Assembly (NCBI RefSeq): GCF_000971215.1
Contig: NZ_BBMA01000007.1
Span: 83,846-147,845, forward strand
Reading direction: 5' to 3'
Source of the DNA: Demequina silvatica
Lineage (GTDB): Bacteria; Actinomycetota; Actinomycetes; Actinomycetales; Demequinaceae
DNA length: 64,000 nt
Shown here: positions 1 to 9,054 of the stretch, one piece after another
How positions within the stretch are numbered: the first letter of the stretch is position 1
How the letters are laid out: the number at the start of each line of letters is the position of its first letter
Notes under the pieces: generated by a model
What the model was told of the DNA's origin: nothing
The model's database searches: none
The model's input: only the letters and a program-made list of their open reading frames with translations
Made by a program: the position numbers and the translations under genes

Positions 1-1718
1 ACGCGGACGACATCCAGATCAAGCTCGCGCAGGGCGCCAAGCCCGGCGAGGGCGGCCAGCTGCCCGGCAACAAGGTCTACCCGTGGGTCGCCGAGACGCG
101 TCACGCGACGCCCGGCGTGGGCCTCATCTCGCCGCCGCCGCACCACGACATCTACTCGATCGAGGACCTCAAGCAGCTGATCCACGACGCGAAGAACGCC
201 AACCCCAAGGCGCGCGTCCACGTCAAGCTCGTGGCCGAGGTCGGCGTCGGCACCATCGCCGCAGGCGTCGCCAAGTGCAAGTCCGACGTGGTCCTCATCT
301 CCGGCCATGACGGCGGGACCGGCGCGAGCCCGCTCAACTCGCTCAAGCACGCCGGCGCGCCGTGGGAGATCGGGCTCGCCGACACGCAGCAGACGCTGGT
401 GCTCAACGACCTGCGCGACCGCATCGTGGTCCAGGTCGACGGCCAGATGAAGACCGGCCGCGACGTCATCGTCGCCGCGCTGCTGGGCGCGGAGGAGTTC
501 GGCTTCGCGACCGCCCCGCTGGTGGTCGAGGGCTGCATCATGATGCGCGTGTGCCACCTGGACACCTGCCCGGTGGGCGTCGCCACGCAGAACCCCGAGC
601 TCCGCGGCCGCTTCTCCGGCAAGCCCGAGTTCGTCGAGACGTTCTTCGAGTTCATCGCGGAGCAGGTGCGCGAGCACCTCGCGGCGCTGGGCTTCCGCTC
701 CATCGCGGAGGCCGTGGGGCACGTCGAGGTGCTCGAGACCCGCGCGGCGATCGACCACTGGAAGGCGCAGGGCCTCGACCTGGCGCCCATCCTCGCCCGT
801 CCCCGCGAGGGCGCGGCCCTGATGAACTCCACCACGCAGGATCACGGCCTCGAGGCGGCGCTCGACAACGAGCTCATCGCCGCGGCCGAGCCCGCGCTCG
901 AGCGCGGCGAGCCCGTCCGCATCGAGACCGAGGTGCGCAACATCAACCGCACGGTCGGCACGATGCTCGGCTACGAGGTCACGCGCCGCTACCGCGGCGC
1001 GGGCCTGCCCGACGACACGATCGACGTGACGTTCCGCGGCAGCGCGGGCCAGTCCTTCGGCGCGTTCGTGCCGCGCGGCATCACGCTGCGCCTCGAGGGC
1101 GACGTCAACGACTACGTCGCCAAGGGCCTGTCGGGCGGACGCGTCATCGTGCGCCCCGCACGGGAGTCCATGCTCGACGAGACCTCCGACGTCATCGCGG
1201 GCAACGTGGTGGGCTACGGCGCGACCGGCGGCGAGATCCTCCTGCGCGGCCAGGTGGGCGAGCGCTTCCTGGTGCGCAACTCGGGCGTCACCGCGGTGGT
1301 GTCCGGCGTGGGCGACCACGGCCTCGAGTACATGACCGGCGGCACCGCCGTCATCCTGGGCCGCACCGGCCGCAACCTGGGCGCCGGCATGTCCGGCGGC
1401 ACGGCGTACGTGCTGGACCTGCGGACCGAGCGCGTCAACGCGCAGGCCCTCGCGTCCGGCGAGCTCACGCTCAGCCCGCTGGACGAGGAGGACGCCGTGA
1501 TCGTCCGCACGCTCGTCGAGAGGTTCGCGGAGGAGACCCGGTCGCCGGTGGCGCGCGAGCTGCTCGCCGACTGGACCATGACGGTGGCGCGCTTCACCCG
1601 CGTGCTGCCTGCACAGTACGCGCGCGTCCGCGACGCGCTCAACGAGCTCGAGGCGAAGGGCGGCGACCTGTCCGCCCCCGGCGCCTGGGCCGAGTTCCTG
1701 GAGGTGACCGGTGGCTGA
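1..1718 (+). CDS. gltB: Glutamate synthase large subunit, 3' part (5' end outside window)
   Basis: This is the C-terminal part, about 571 codons, of the NADPH glutamate synthase large subunit; the frame is open from base 3. With GltD it makes two glutamates from 2-oxoglutarate and glutamine in the cytoplasm. Visible are the FMN/synthase-domain motifs [13 protein letters not shown] and [11 protein letters not shown]. The three cysteines of the 3Fe-4S cluster are encoded at 534, 552 and 567 ([12 protein letters not shown]). They are followed by the glycine-rich beta-helix domain (GATGGEI, GAGMSGG). The N-terminal glutaminase domain and start codon are missing because the window begins inside the gene. 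The stop overlaps the gltD start by eight bases, so the two subunits are almost certainly one translationally coupled operon. Confidence 0.97.
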   Translation, partial: ADDIQIKLAQGAKPGEGGQLPGNKVYPWVAETRHATPGVGLISPPPHHDIYSIEDLKQLIHDAKNANPKARVHVKLVAEVGVGTIAAGVAKCKSDVVLISGHDGGTGASPLNSLKHAGAPWEIGLADTQQTLVLNDLRDRIVVQVDGQMKTGRDVIVAALLGAEEFGFATAPLVVEGCIMMRVCHLDTCPVGVATQNPELRGRFSGKPEFVETFFEFIAEQVREHLAALGFRSIAEAVGHVEVLETRAAIDHWKAQGLDLAPILARPREGAALMNSTTQDHGLEAALDNELIAAAEPALERGEPVRIETEVRNINRTVGTMLGYEVTRRYRGAGLPDDTIDVTFRGSAGQSFGAFVPRGITLRLEGDVNDYVAKGLSGGRVIVRPARESMLDETSDVIAGNVVGYGATGGEILLRGQVGERFLVRNSGVTAVVSGVGDHGLEYMTGGTAVILGRTGRNLGAGMSGGTAYVLDLRTERVNAQALASGELTLSPLDEEDAVIVRTLVERFAEETRSPVARELLADWTMTVARFTRVLPAQYARVRDALNELEAKGGDLSAPGAWAEFLEVTGG

Positions 1719-3177
1719 CCCGCGTGGATTCCTGAAGGTTCGCGAGCGGGAGGTCCCCGCCTACCGCCCCGTGTCGGTGCGTCTGCGCGACTGGTCCGAG
1801 GTCAAGGACGAGCTGGGGCGCGACGAGGTGGTGCTCAAGCGCCAGGCCGGACGCTGCATGGATTGCGGCATCCCGTTCTGCCACCAGGGCTGCCCGCTGG
1901 GCAACCTCATCCCCGAGTGGAACGACCTGGTGTGGCGCGACCAGTACGCGGACGCCATCGAGCGCCTGCACGCGACCAACAACTTCCCTGAGTTCACCGG
2001 CCGGATCTGCCCCGCGCCGTGCGAGACCTCCTGCGTGCTGGGCATCAACCAGCCCGCCGTCACCATCAAGAACGTCGAGGTCGAGATCATCGAGCACGCG
2101 TTCGAGGACGGCAACGTGACGCCGCACATCGCGCAGCGGCACACCGGCAAGACGGTCGCCGTGGTGGGCTCCGGCCCGGCCGGCCTCGCCGCCGCGCAGC
2201 AGCTCACGCGCGCCGGCCACACCGTCGCGGTCTACGAGAAGGACGACCGCGTGGGCGGCCTGCTCCGCTACGGCGTGCCCGACTTCAAGATGGAGAAGCA
2301 CGTCATCGACCGCCGTGTGGTGCAGATGGAGCGCGAGGGCACCCGCTTCCGCACCGGCATCGCGATCGGCACCGACATCACGTGGGACGACCTCCGCGCG
2401 CGCTACGACGCGGTGCTCATCGCGACCGGCGCCCCGGTGGAGCGCGACCTGCCGATCCCCGGGCGCGAGCTCGACGGCATCCACTACGCGATGCCGTACC
2501 TCAAGCAGGGCAACCAGGCCGCCGCGGGCGACGAGGTCCCCGGCCAGCTCACGGCGGACGGCAAGCACGTCATCGTGATCGGCGGCGGCGACACCGGATC
2601 GGACTGCATCGGCACCGCGCTGCGCCAGGGCGCCACGACGGTGACGACCCTCGCGATCGGCAAGAAGCCGCCGGTCGACCGCCCCGACAGCCAGCCGTGG
2701 CCCACCGACCCGCGCGTGTTCGAGGTCTCCTCGAGCCACGAGGAGGGCGGCACCCGCGAGTACCTCGCCTCGACCGTCGAGTTCGTGGGCGACGAGAACG
2801 GGCACGTGCGATCGCTCAAGGTGGCGGTCACGCAGTACAACGCCGACGGCTCCCGCACCCCGACCCCCGGGACGGAGCGCGAGATCCCGGCGGACCTGGT
2901 GCTCATCGCGATGGGATTCACTGGGCCTGAGGTCACGAACCTCCAGGCACAATCCCAGGTAGCGTTGACATCGCGCGCTCAGATCGAGCGTGCGGACAAC
3001 TTCGCGACCACCCAGGACGGCGTGTTCGTGGCCGGTGATGCCGGCCGTGGCGCGTCGCTCGTGGTCTGGGCGATCGCGGAGGGACGCGCGGCCGCGGCCG
3101 CGATCGATGAATACTTGACAGGGAGCACCGAGCTCCCGGCGCCGGTCACGGCGCACACATCGGCGCTACGCGCCTGA
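1711..3177 (+). CDS. gltD: Glutamate synthase small subunit (NADPH)
   Basis: The 488-aa beta subunit takes electrons from NADPH through FAD and iron-sulfur clusters to GltB. Cysteines 49, 52, 57 and 61 ([13 protein letters not shown]) and the CPAPCETSC motif bind two 4Fe-4S clusters. An FAD-binding GSGPAG lies near residue 153 and an NADPH-binding GGGDTG near 291. The C-terminal [14 protein letters not shown] closes the flavoprotein fold. The start is GTG at 1711, overlapping the gltB stop, and the length is usual for the family. A short patch at about 2910-2975 uses more A/T-rich codons than its surroundings, although the protein motif there is conserved. No terminator was seen before pyk. 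Confidence 0.97.
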   Translation: MADPRGFLKVREREVPAYRPVSVRLRDWSEVKDELGRDEVVLKRQAGRCMDCGIPFCHQGCPLGNLIPEWNDLVWRDQYADAIERLHATNNFPEFTGRICPAPCETSCVLGINQPAVTIKNVEVEIIEHAFEDGNVTPHIAQRHTGKTVAVVGSGPAGLAAAQQLTRAGHTVAVYEKDDRVGGLLRYGVPDFKMEKHVIDRRVVQMEREGTRFRTGIAIGTDITWDDLRARYDAVLIATGAPVERDLPIPGRELDGIHYAMPYLKQGNQAAAGDEVPGQLTADGKHVIVIGGGDTGSDCIGTALRQGATTVTTLAIGKKPPVDRPDSQPWPTDPRVFEVSSSHEEGGTREYLASTVEFVGDENGHVRSLKVAVTQYNADGSRTPTPGTEREIPADLVLIAMGFTGPEVTNLQAQSQVALTSRAQIERADNFATTQDGVFVAGDAGRGASLVVWAIAEGRAAAAAIDEYLTGSTELPAPVTAHTSALRA

Positions 3178-3194
3178 TACCGAGGTTGGAGAAC

Positions 3195-4613
3195 ATGCGA
3201 AACGCGAAGATTGTCTGCACGATCGGCCCGGCAACCGCACCGATCGAGCAGATGCGCAAGCTCGTGGGCGCGGGCATGGATGTCGCCCGCATCAACCGCA
3301 GCCACGGCTCCGCCGAGGAGCACGAGCAGGTGTACCGCAACATCCGCCAGGCCGCGGAGGAGTCCGGCCGCAACGTCGCGGTCCTGGTCGACCTGCAGGG
3401 CCCCAAGATCCGTCTCGAGAAGTTCGCCGACGGGCCGCACGACCTCGCCGTCGACGACGTCTTCACCATCACCACGCGCGACGTGGTGGGCACCAAGGAC
3501 ATCTGCGGCACCACGTTCAAGGGCCTCCCGGGCGACTGCAACCCCGGCGACACGCTCCTCATCGACGACGGCAAGGTGCGCCTCGAGGTGACCGAGGTCA
3601 CCGAGACCGACGTCATCACCAAGGTCGTCGTGCCCGGCCCCGTCTCCAACAACAAGGGCATCAACCTGCCCGGCGTCGCCGTCTCCGTGCCCGCCATGTC
3701 GGACAAGGACGAGGCCGACCTGCGCTGGGGCCTCAAGCTCGGCGCCGACTTCATCGCCTTGTCGTTCGTGCGCAACGCCGCGGACTACGAGGACGTCGCG
3801 CGCATCATGACCGAGGAGGGCCGCACCGTCCCCGTGATCGCCAAGGTCGAGAAGCCGCAGGCGGTCGAGAACCTCGCCGAGATCGTCGACGCGTTCGACG
3901 GCGTCATGGTCGCCCGTGGCGACCTGGGCGTCGAGCTGCCCCTCGAGGAGGTGCCGCTCGTCCAGAAGCGCGCGATCGAGCTGTGCCGCTCGCAGGCCAA
4001 GCCCGTGATCGTCGCCACCCAGGTGCTCGAGTCGATGACGCACTCGCCGGTGCCGACCCGCGCCGAGACCTCGGACTGCGCCAACGCCATCCTCGACGGC
4101 ACCGACGCGGTCATGCTCTCGGGCGAGACCTCGGTGGGCGACTACCCGATCATCACGGTCGAGACCATGGCCCGGATCGTCAAGAACACCGAGGAGAAGG
4201 GCTACTCGCGCATCGCGCCGTACCTGTCGACGCCGCACACCCGCGGTGGCGCCATCACGCACGCGGCCGCCGAGATCGCCGAGAACCTCAACATCAAGTA
4301 CATCGTGACGTTCACCCAGTCGGGCGACTCGGCGCTGCGCATGTCGCGCCTGCGTCCCTCAACCCCGATGCTCGCGTTCACGCCCCGCCCCGACACCCAG
4401 AAGCGCCTCGCGCTGTCCTGGGGCATCCAGGCGGAGCTCGTGGAGAAGGTCGACTCGACCGACGACATGGTCGCGTTGGTCGACGGTTACCTCAAGTCCT
4501 CGGGCCGCGCGGTCGACGGCGACTACGTCGTGGTCGTGTCCGGCACCCCCGTGGGCGTGCCCGGCACCACGAACTCGATCTTCGTGCACAAGGTGGGCCA
4601 GGTCCGCGGCTAG
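3195..4613 (+). CDS. pyk: Pyruvate kinase
   Basis: The enzyme converts phosphoenolpyruvate and ADP to pyruvate and ATP, the last step of glycolysis. The 472-aa protein begins MRNAKIVCTIGPAT, the usual family start, so ATG 3195 is preferred over an in-frame TTG at 3186; a GGAG lies just upstream. Diagnostic motifs are RINRSHG, DLQGPKIR, KVEKPQAVENL with the catalytic lysine and metal-binding glutamate, ARGDLGVE, and MLSGETSVGDYP. The C-terminal allosteric domain is complete. A strong hairpin follows the stop. Its position after gltBD is probably co-directional only, because 17 bp separate the genes and each has its own start signal. Confidence 0.97.
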   Translation: MRNAKIVCTIGPATAPIEQMRKLVGAGMDVARINRSHGSAEEHEQVYRNIRQAAEESGRNVAVLVDLQGPKIRLEKFADGPHDLAVDDVFTITTRDVVGTKDICGTTFKGLPGDCNPGDTLLIDDGKVRLEVTEVTETDVITKVVVPGPVSNNKGINLPGVAVSVPAMSDKDEADLRWGLKLGADFIALSFVRNAADYEDVARIMTEEGRTVPVIAKVEKPQAVENLAEIVDAFDGVMVARGDLGVELPLEEVPLVQKRAIELCRSQAKPVIVATQVLESMTHSPVPTRAETSDCANAILDGTDAVMLSGETSVGDYPIITVETMARIVKNTEEKGYSRIAPYLSTPHTRGGAITHAAAEIAENLNIKYIVTFTQSGDSALRMSRLRPSTPMLAFTPRPDTQKRLALSWGIQAELVEKVDSTDDMVALVDGYLKSSGRAVDGDYVVVVSGTPVGVPGTTNSIFVHKVGQVRG

Positions 4614-4630
4614 CGGTCACCCGCCTCAGC

Positions 4631-4662
4631 AGGGCCCCGTCGGCGCACGCCGGCGGGGCCCT
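4631..4662 (+). terminator. Hairpin terminator after pyk
   Basis: Nine-base arms AGGGCCCCG and CGGGGCCCT face each other 18 bases after the pyk stop and enclose a second short GC stem. There is no clear T-tract, which is common in high-GC bacteria. Confidence 0.7.
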
Positions 4663-4742
4663 CGCCGTTCCCCGGGACCACCGCATCGTCCCGTCCTAAG
4701 GTGGGAGGAGGCGCGATGGGGCGCCGGTCGAGGGGGTGCGCC

Positions 4743-6236
4743 ATGGCGCGCAACGCGGTTCAGCTCATCACGTACGCGGACCGTCTCGCGGGGGACCTGC
4801 CCGGCCTCGCGCGGCTGCTGGGGACGCCGCCGTGGTCCGAGGCGTTCGGGGGCGTGCACATCCTGCCGTTCTTCACGCCGTTCGACGGCGCCGACGCGGG
4901 CTTCGACCCGGTCGACCACACGGCCGTCGACCCGCGGCTCGGCGGCTGGGAGGACGTGCGCGCGGTCGCGCAGGGCCGCGACCTCATGGTGGACGTGATC
5001 GTCAACCACGTGTCCGCGGACTCCGCCGCGTTCCGCGACTGGAGGGAGCACGGCGACGCCTCGGAGCACGCCGGCATGTTCCTCACCATGGCGGCGGTGT
5101 ACCCGTACGGCGCGACGGAGGGCGAGCTCGCGCGCATCTACCGACCGCGCCCGGGCCTGCCGTTCACGCCGTACACGGTGGCGGGGGAGAAGCGCCTGGT
5201 GTGGACCACCTTCACGCCCCAGCAGGTGGATCTCGACATCGCCCATCCGGGCGCGCGCGCGTACCTCGACTCGATCCTCGACGCGATCGCGGGCGCCGGC
5301 GCGACCTCGGTACGGCTCGACGCGGTCGGCTACGCCGTGAAGACGCCGGGGGAGACGTGCTTCATGACGCTCGACACGTTCGCGTTCATCGGCGAGTTCA
5401 CGGAGCGGTGCCGCGCGCGCGGCCTCGAGGTGCTGGTCGAGGTCCACTCGTACTACCGCCGCCAGATCGAGATCGGCGCCGCGGTGGACCGCGTCTACGA
5501 CTTCGCGCTGCCGCCGCTGGTGCTCCACGCGCTCGGCACGGGCGACGGCGAGCCGCTCGCGCGCTGGCTGGAGGTGCGTCCCCCGAACGCGGTCACGGTG
5601 CTCGACACTCACGACGGTATCGGCGTGATCGACGTGGGAGCGGACCAGACCGCACCCGACGCTCCCGGGCTGCTACCGCCCGCGGAGCTCGACGCGCTGG
5701 TGGAGCGCATCCATGAGGCCTCCGGCGGCACGTCGCGCCTCGCGACCGGCGCCGCCGCCTCGAACCTGGACCTCTACCAGGTCAACTGCACGTTCTACGA
5801 CGCGCTGGGCGCGGACGACCACGCCTACCTTGCGGCCCGTGCCCTCCAGTTCTTCACGCCCGGGATCCCGCAGGTCTACTACGTGGGGGCGTTGGCCGGC
5901 CGCAACGACGTCGCCCTGCTGCGCGCCTCGGGCGTGGGCAGGGACATCAACAGGCACCGGTACTCGGCGGGGGAGGCTTCGCACGAGCTCCAGCGCCCCG
6001 TGGTGCGCGCCCTCATGGCGCTGTGCGCGTTCCGCACGGCGCTGCCGGTGTTCGACGGGGACTTCGCCTTCCGCCTCGAGGACGGCGTGCTCACCATGGG
6101 CTGGCGGGCGGGGGACAGCGAGACCCAGCTGACCGTGGACCTGCTGTCGCACCGCGCCGGGCTGTGGTGGCGGCACGCCGGCGTCGAGGGGTCCACCGAC
6201 GACCTGCTCGCGGACCCGCCGCGCCTGGCCTCCTGA
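4743..6236 (+). CDS. Sucrose phosphorylase (GH13)
   Basis: This 497-aa cytoplasmic glycoside hydrolase family 13 enzyme is predicted to cleave sucrose with phosphate to alpha-glucose 1-phosphate and fructose. It follows the bifidobacterial enzyme closely: VQLITYADRL at the N-terminus, GGVHILPFFTPFDGADAGFD, and a C-terminus ending in DDLLADPP. The catalytic residues are in place: nucleophile D193 (RLDAVGY), acid/base E233 (VEVHSYY) and transition-state stabiliser D291 (DTHDGIG). ATG 4743 is chosen by homology and by GAGGGGG upstream; an in-frame GTG at 4701 would add 14 unconserved residues. A TAAGGT at 4697-4702 may be the -10 box. No sugar transporter or fructokinase is adjacent, so sucrose uptake must be encoded elsewhere. 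Related GH13 phosphorylases acting on sucrose 6-phosphate are the main alternative. Confidence 0.9.
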   Translation: MARNAVQLITYADRLAGDLPGLARLLGTPPWSEAFGGVHILPFFTPFDGADAGFDPVDHTAVDPRLGGWEDVRAVAQGRDLMVDVIVNHVSADSAAFRDWREHGDASEHAGMFLTMAAVYPYGATEGELARIYRPRPGLPFTPYTVAGEKRLVWTTFTPQQVDLDIAHPGARAYLDSILDAIAGAGATSVRLDAVGYAVKTPGETCFMTLDTFAFIGEFTERCRARGLEVLVEVHSYYRRQIEIGAAVDRVYDFALPPLVLHALGTGDGEPLARWLEVRPPNAVTVLDTHDGIGVIDVGADQTAPDAPGLLPPAELDALVERIHEASGGTSRLATGAAASNLDLYQVNCTFYDALGADDHAYLAARALQFFTPGIPQVYYVGALAGRNDVALLRASGVGRDINRHRYSAGEASHELQRPVVRALMALCAFRTALPVFDGDFAFRLEDGVLTMGWRAGDSETQLTVDLLSHRAGLWWRHAGVEGSTDDLLADPPRLAS

Positions 6237-6243
6237 CGGGCGG

Positions 6244-6702
6244 CTACGCCTGGTCCTCCGGACGCATCGCCTCCCAGTCGCGCGGCCCCAGGTCGGGGAT
6301 CTTGCGCTCGTAACCGTCGCGGAACAGCGGCGAGGAGATGAGGAAGTCCGCGGTCGCCACGTTGGACGCGATCGGGATGTTCCACAGCGCGCCCAGGCGC
6401 AGCAGCGCCTTGACGTCCGGGTCGTGCGGCTGCGGCTCCAGCGGGTCCCAGAAGAAGATGAGCATGTCGAGCGTGCCCTCGGCGATGCGCGCGCCGATCT
6501 GCTGGTCGCCGCCCACCGGGCCCGACAGGAACCGGTGCACCCGGAAGCCGAGCTCGTACTCGAGCATCGTGCCGGTGGTGCCGGTCGCGTACAGCTGGTG
6601 ATGCGAGAGCGAGCCCTTGTTGAAGGAGGCCCACTCGAGCAGTTCGGCCTTCTTGTTGTCGTGCGCGACGAGCGCGATGTGCATGGTGGTCGCGTGGGTC
6701 AT
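6244..6702 (-). CDS. mgsA: Methylglyoxal synthase
   Basis: This enzyme converts dihydroxyacetone phosphate to methylglyoxal and phosphate, a glycolytic overflow route used when phosphate is limiting. The 152-aa protein matches the family over its full length: [24 protein letters not shown] with the catalytic Asp at residue 66, [18 protein letters not shown] and [15 protein letters not shown] seven bases before ATG 6702 supports the start. It is convergent with the sucrose phosphorylase, with only seven bases between the two stops and no terminator, so the transcripts may overlap. Confidence 0.96.
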   Translation of the reverse strand: MTHATTMHIALVAHDNKKAELLEWASFNKGSLSHHQLYATGTTGTMLEYELGFRVHRFLSGPVGGDQQIGARIAEGTLDMLIFFWDPLEPQPHDPDVKALLRLGALWNIPIASNVATADFLISSPLFRDGYERKIPDLGPRDWEAMRPEDQA

Positions 6703-6765
6703 GGCAGGCTCCTCAGGTTCTCACCCGAGCATCCCACGAACCGCCGCCCGCAAGATCGGGCCGCG

Positions 6766-6797
6766 CCGCATCGTCCCGTCGCGAGGGGACGATGCGG
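6766..6797. repeat. Inverted pair of the GGGACGATGCG motif
   Basis: CCGCATCGTCCC and GGGACGATGCGG form a perfect 12-bp inverted repeat around an 8-base spacer in the gap between mgsA and the tRNA gene. It contains two of the 28 copies of the octamer GACGATGC seen in this window. Its role is unknown; it could act as a hairpin in either direction. Confidence 0.85.
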
Positions 6798-6832
6798 GGG
6801 TCGCCCGGGACGGTCGTCCCGGGTCGGAGGGG

Positions 6833-6906
6833 TGCCCCGGGTGGGATTCGAACCCACAACACCGCGGGTTTGAGCCGCGTGCCTCTGCCAGTTGGGCTAC
6901 CGGGGC
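6833..6906 (-). tRNA. tRNA with anticodon CAA (tRNA-Leu by anticodon)
   Basis: A complete 74-nt cloverleaf reads on the minus strand. The acceptor stem is GCCCCGG/CCGGGGC, followed by a D arm with GG, the anticodon stem CGCGG/CCGCG with loop CTCAAAC, and the T arm GTGGG-TTCGAAT-CCCAC. The discriminator base is A. The anticodon CAA reads UUG (Leu). The variable region is only five bases (GTGTT), unlike the long arm of ordinary bacterial tRNA-Leu. CCA is not encoded. It lies head to head with the ANTAR regulator gene, whose start codon is 22 bases away. Confidence 0.9.
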
Positions 6907-6914
6907 GGGGGCAC

Positions 6915-6920
6915 TAGGCT
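6915..6920 (+). promoter_or_regulatory. -10 box TAGGCT, leaderless start of ANTAR regulator
   Basis: TAGGCT lies seven bases before GTG 6928 and there is no Shine-Dalgarno sequence, so transcription should begin at or next to the start codon. Confidence 0.65.
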
Positions 6921-6927
6921 ATCGCCT

Positions 6928-7557
6928 GTGACTGATGCGAACGACGCTCCCCAGGCGGAGAACCAGACCCAGGCCCCGAAGCGCGCGCGCCGCGCCGTCG
7001 TCGCGGAGGACGAGGCGCTCATCCGCATGGACATCGTCGAGACCCTCCGCGAGGGCGGCTACGACGTGGTCGGCGAGGGTGCGAACGGCGAGGAGGGCGT
7101 GGCGCTCGCCCGCGAGCACAAGCCCGACGTGGTGGTCATGGACGTCAAGATGCCCGTGATGGACGGCATCACCGCCGCCGAGCAGATCGCGAAGGAGCGC
7201 ATCGCGCCCGTGGTGCTGCTCACCGCGTTCTCGCAGACCGAGCTGGTCGAGCGCGCCCGCGACGCCGGCGCCATGGCCTACGTGGTCAAGCCCTTCACGC
7301 CAGGCGACCTGCTGCCGGCCGTCGAGATCGCCGCCTCGCGCTACGTCGAGATCCGCGCGCTCGAGTCGGAGATCGCCGACATCACCGAGCGCATGGAGAC
7401 CCGCAAGAAGGTCGAGCGCGCCAAGGGCCTCCTCATGGAGAAGATGAAGCTCAACGAGCCCGAGTCCTTCCGCTGGATCCAGAAGACCTCGATGGACCGC
7501 CGTCTCACCATGCGAGAGGTGGCCGAGGCCGTAATCGAGCAGATGGGCGGAAAGTAG
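6928..7557 (+). CDS. pdtaR: ANTAR-domain response regulator (PdtaR-like)
   Basis: This is a 209-aa cytoplasmic response regulator whose output is RNA binding: ANTAR domains act as antiterminators on paired hairpins. The receiver domain has acidic residues EDEALIRMD, phospho-acceptor D72 (VVMDVKMP) and the conserved lysine in VVKPF. The C-terminal ANTAR helices contain RKKVERAKGLLMEKM and end MREVAEAVIEQM. It matches the Rv1626 type, which pairs with histidine kinase PdtaS; no kinase gene is adjacent. The start is GTG 6928, seven bases after a TAGGCT box; an in-frame ATG at 6892 would lie inside the tRNA. The PdtaR assignment is by domain layout and neighbourhood between pyk and polA. Confidence 0.92.
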   Translation: MTDANDAPQAENQTQAPKRARRAVVAEDEALIRMDIVETLREGGYDVVGEGANGEEGVALAREHKPDVVVMDVKMPVMDGITAAEQIAKERIAPVVLLTAFSQTELVERARDAGAMAYVVKPFTPGDLLPAVEIAASRYVEIRALESEIADITERMETRKKVERAKGLLMEKMKLNEPESFRWIQKTSMDRRLTMREVAEAVIEQMGGK

Positions 7558-7586
7558 CGCATTCTGGGCGCTGCACGCCGGGTTCG

Positions 7587-7624
7587 GTCACGAAATTGTG
7601 ATGGACACGACGCAAATGTGTAAC
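7587..7624 (+). promoter_or_regulatory. livJ promoter with possible GlnR-like half sites
   Basis: A -35 TTGTGA (7596-7601) and a -10 TGTAAC (7619-7624) are separated by 17 bases. Overlapping them, GTCAC (7587), GTGAT (7598), GACGC (7609) and GTAAC (7620) recur at 11-base steps. Only the first and last resemble the GTnAC half site of GlnR, so regulation by nitrogen is a guess. Confidence 0.4.
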
Positions 7625-7720
7625 AGGCTCCCGCTAGGTTGACGGGTACCGCGACGGGGAACTCCCCTCGACGCGCGTCAACCAAGGCGAGATTCGTCTC
7701 GCCGACTGGGAGGAAGAAAC

Positions 7721-8995
7721 ATGGCTCGATGGAAGCCCATCGCCAGCGGCGCGGCATTCGCCGCGGTCGCCACCCTGTCCCTCGCCGCGTGCTCCGTCGA
7801 GGGCAGCGAGACCGGTTCGAGCTCGAGCGCCGAGGGCGCCTCGGGTGAGGGCCTGAAGGTCGGCTCGCTGCTCCCGATCACGGGTTCGCTCGCCTTCCTC
7901 GGCCCGCCGGAGATCGCGGGCGTGGACCTCGCGGTCCAGGAGATCAACGAGGCGGGCGGCGTGCTCGGGTCGGACGTGACCGTGCAGCACGAGGACTCCT
8001 CGGACACCGACAACCCGAACATCACGTCGGACTCGGTGACCAAGCTCCTCAGCGGCGGCGTGTCCGTGGTCATCGGTGCGGCCTCGTCCTCCGTGACCCT
8101 GAACGCGGTGGACGACATCACCAACGCCGGCGTGGTCCAGATCTCGCCCGCGAACACCGCGACGAGCCTCTCGGGCTACTCGCCGCTGTACTTCCGCACC
8201 GCTCCGCCGGACACCGTCCAGGGCAACGCGCTCGGCAACCTGATCCTTGCCGACGGCTACAAGAACATCGGCGTCCTGGTCTTCAACGACGACTACGGCA
8301 CCTCGCTGCGCGACGTGGTCCAGGAGACGGTCGAGGCCGAGGGCGGCTCGCTCACCTACGGCACCTCGGGCCAGGAGTTCGACCCGTCGGCCTCGAGCTT
8401 CGCGTCCGACGTCCAGGCGATCCTCGCGACCAACCCCGAGGCGATCGCGCTCATCGCGTTCGACCAGACCTCGCTCATCATCCCCGAGCTCGTGGCCGCC
8501 GGCTTCGACACCTCGAAGCTCTACCTGGTGGACGGCAACCTCGCCGACTACTCGGAGGAGCTCGAGGCGGGCGCGCTCACCGGCGCCAAGGGCACGCTGC
8601 CCGGCGCGAGCCCGGAGAGCGACTTCCGTTCGCGCCTCGACTCGGTCGCCGACGGCGGCAAGCTCGACGAGTACGCGTACGGCGCCGAGTCCTACGACGC
8701 GGTCATCCTCTCCGCCCTCGCGGCGATCAAGGGTGGCGCGACGGACGGCCAGACCATCGCGGACAACCTGCCCGCCGTGTCCGGCTCGACCAGCGGCACG
8801 GAGTGCACCACGTTCGCGGAGTGCGTCGAGCTGCTCGACGCCGGCGAGGAGATCGCCTACGTGACCGTCTCCGGTGCCGGCCCGTTCAACGCGGACAACG
8901 ACCCGTCGAGCGCGTACATCGGCGTGTACGAGTACGCGGACGACAACACCTACTCGCTGCTCGACTCGGTCTTCGGCGAGGTCCCCTCGGAGTGA
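7721..8995 (+). CDS. livJ: Branched-chain amino acid ABC transporter, substrate-binding lipoprotein
   Basis: The 424-aa protein has a lipoprotein signal peptide with lipobox LAAC at residues 21-24, so mature Cys24 would be lipid-anchored outside the membrane. A low-complexity Ser/Gly/Glu linker follows. The periplasmic-binding type I (LivJ/LivK) fold is indicated by GSLLPITGSLAFLGPPE, AVQEINEAGGVLG and a mid-protein GVLVFNDDYG. GGGAGGAAG before ATG 7721 is a good ribosome binding site. It should feed the LivHMGF permease encoded next door in the opposite orientation. The exact ligand (Leu/Ile/Val or another amide) cannot be read from sequence. Confidence 0.9.
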   Translation: MARWKPIASGAAFAAVATLSLAACSVEGSETGSSSSAEGASGEGLKVGSLLPITGSLAFLGPPEIAGVDLAVQEINEAGGVLGSDVTVQHEDSSDTDNPNITSDSVTKLLSGGVSVVIGAASSSVTLNAVDDITNAGVVQISPANTATSLSGYSPLYFRTAPPDTVQGNALGNLILADGYKNIGVLVFNDDYGTSLRDVVQETVEAEGGSLTYGTSGQEFDPSASSFASDVQAILATNPEAIALIAFDQTSLIIPELVAAGFDTSKLYLVDGNLADYSEELEAGALTGAKGTLPGASPESDFRSRLDSVADGGKLDEYAYGAESYDAVILSALAAIKGGATDGQTIADNLPAVSGSTSGTECTTFAECVELLDAGEEIAYVTVSGAGPFNADNDPSSAYIGVYEYADDNTYSLLDSVFGEVPSE

Positions 8996-9021
8996 TCCCG
9001 CTCCGCTGAGACACACTCTCG

Positions 9022-9054
9022 GAAGAGCCCCGGCCCTCGTGGTCGGGGCTCTTC
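9022..9054 (+). terminator. Terminator after livJ
   Basis: Perfect 11-bp arms GAAGAGCCCCG and CGGGGCTCTTC flank an 11-base loop 26 bases after the livJ stop, followed by TGTGCT. Confidence 0.85.

Noticed and set aside
83..1735. Long open frames overlapping gltB in other frames and on the opposite strand, and similar ones throughout the window
   Set aside because: They are the usual by-product of high GC and strong third-position bias; their translations are Arg/Ala/Pro-rich with no family motif, and the real genes cover them.
2910..2975. Less GC-rich patch in gltD, and a similar one in polA at about 15960-16040, as signs of recombination or insertion
   Set aside because: Both are short, keep the reading frame and encode conserved family motifs.
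3115..3120. TTGACA inside the end of gltD as a pyk -35 box
   Set aside because: No -10 hexamer stands 16-18 bases downstream; the sequence encodes conserved GltD residues.
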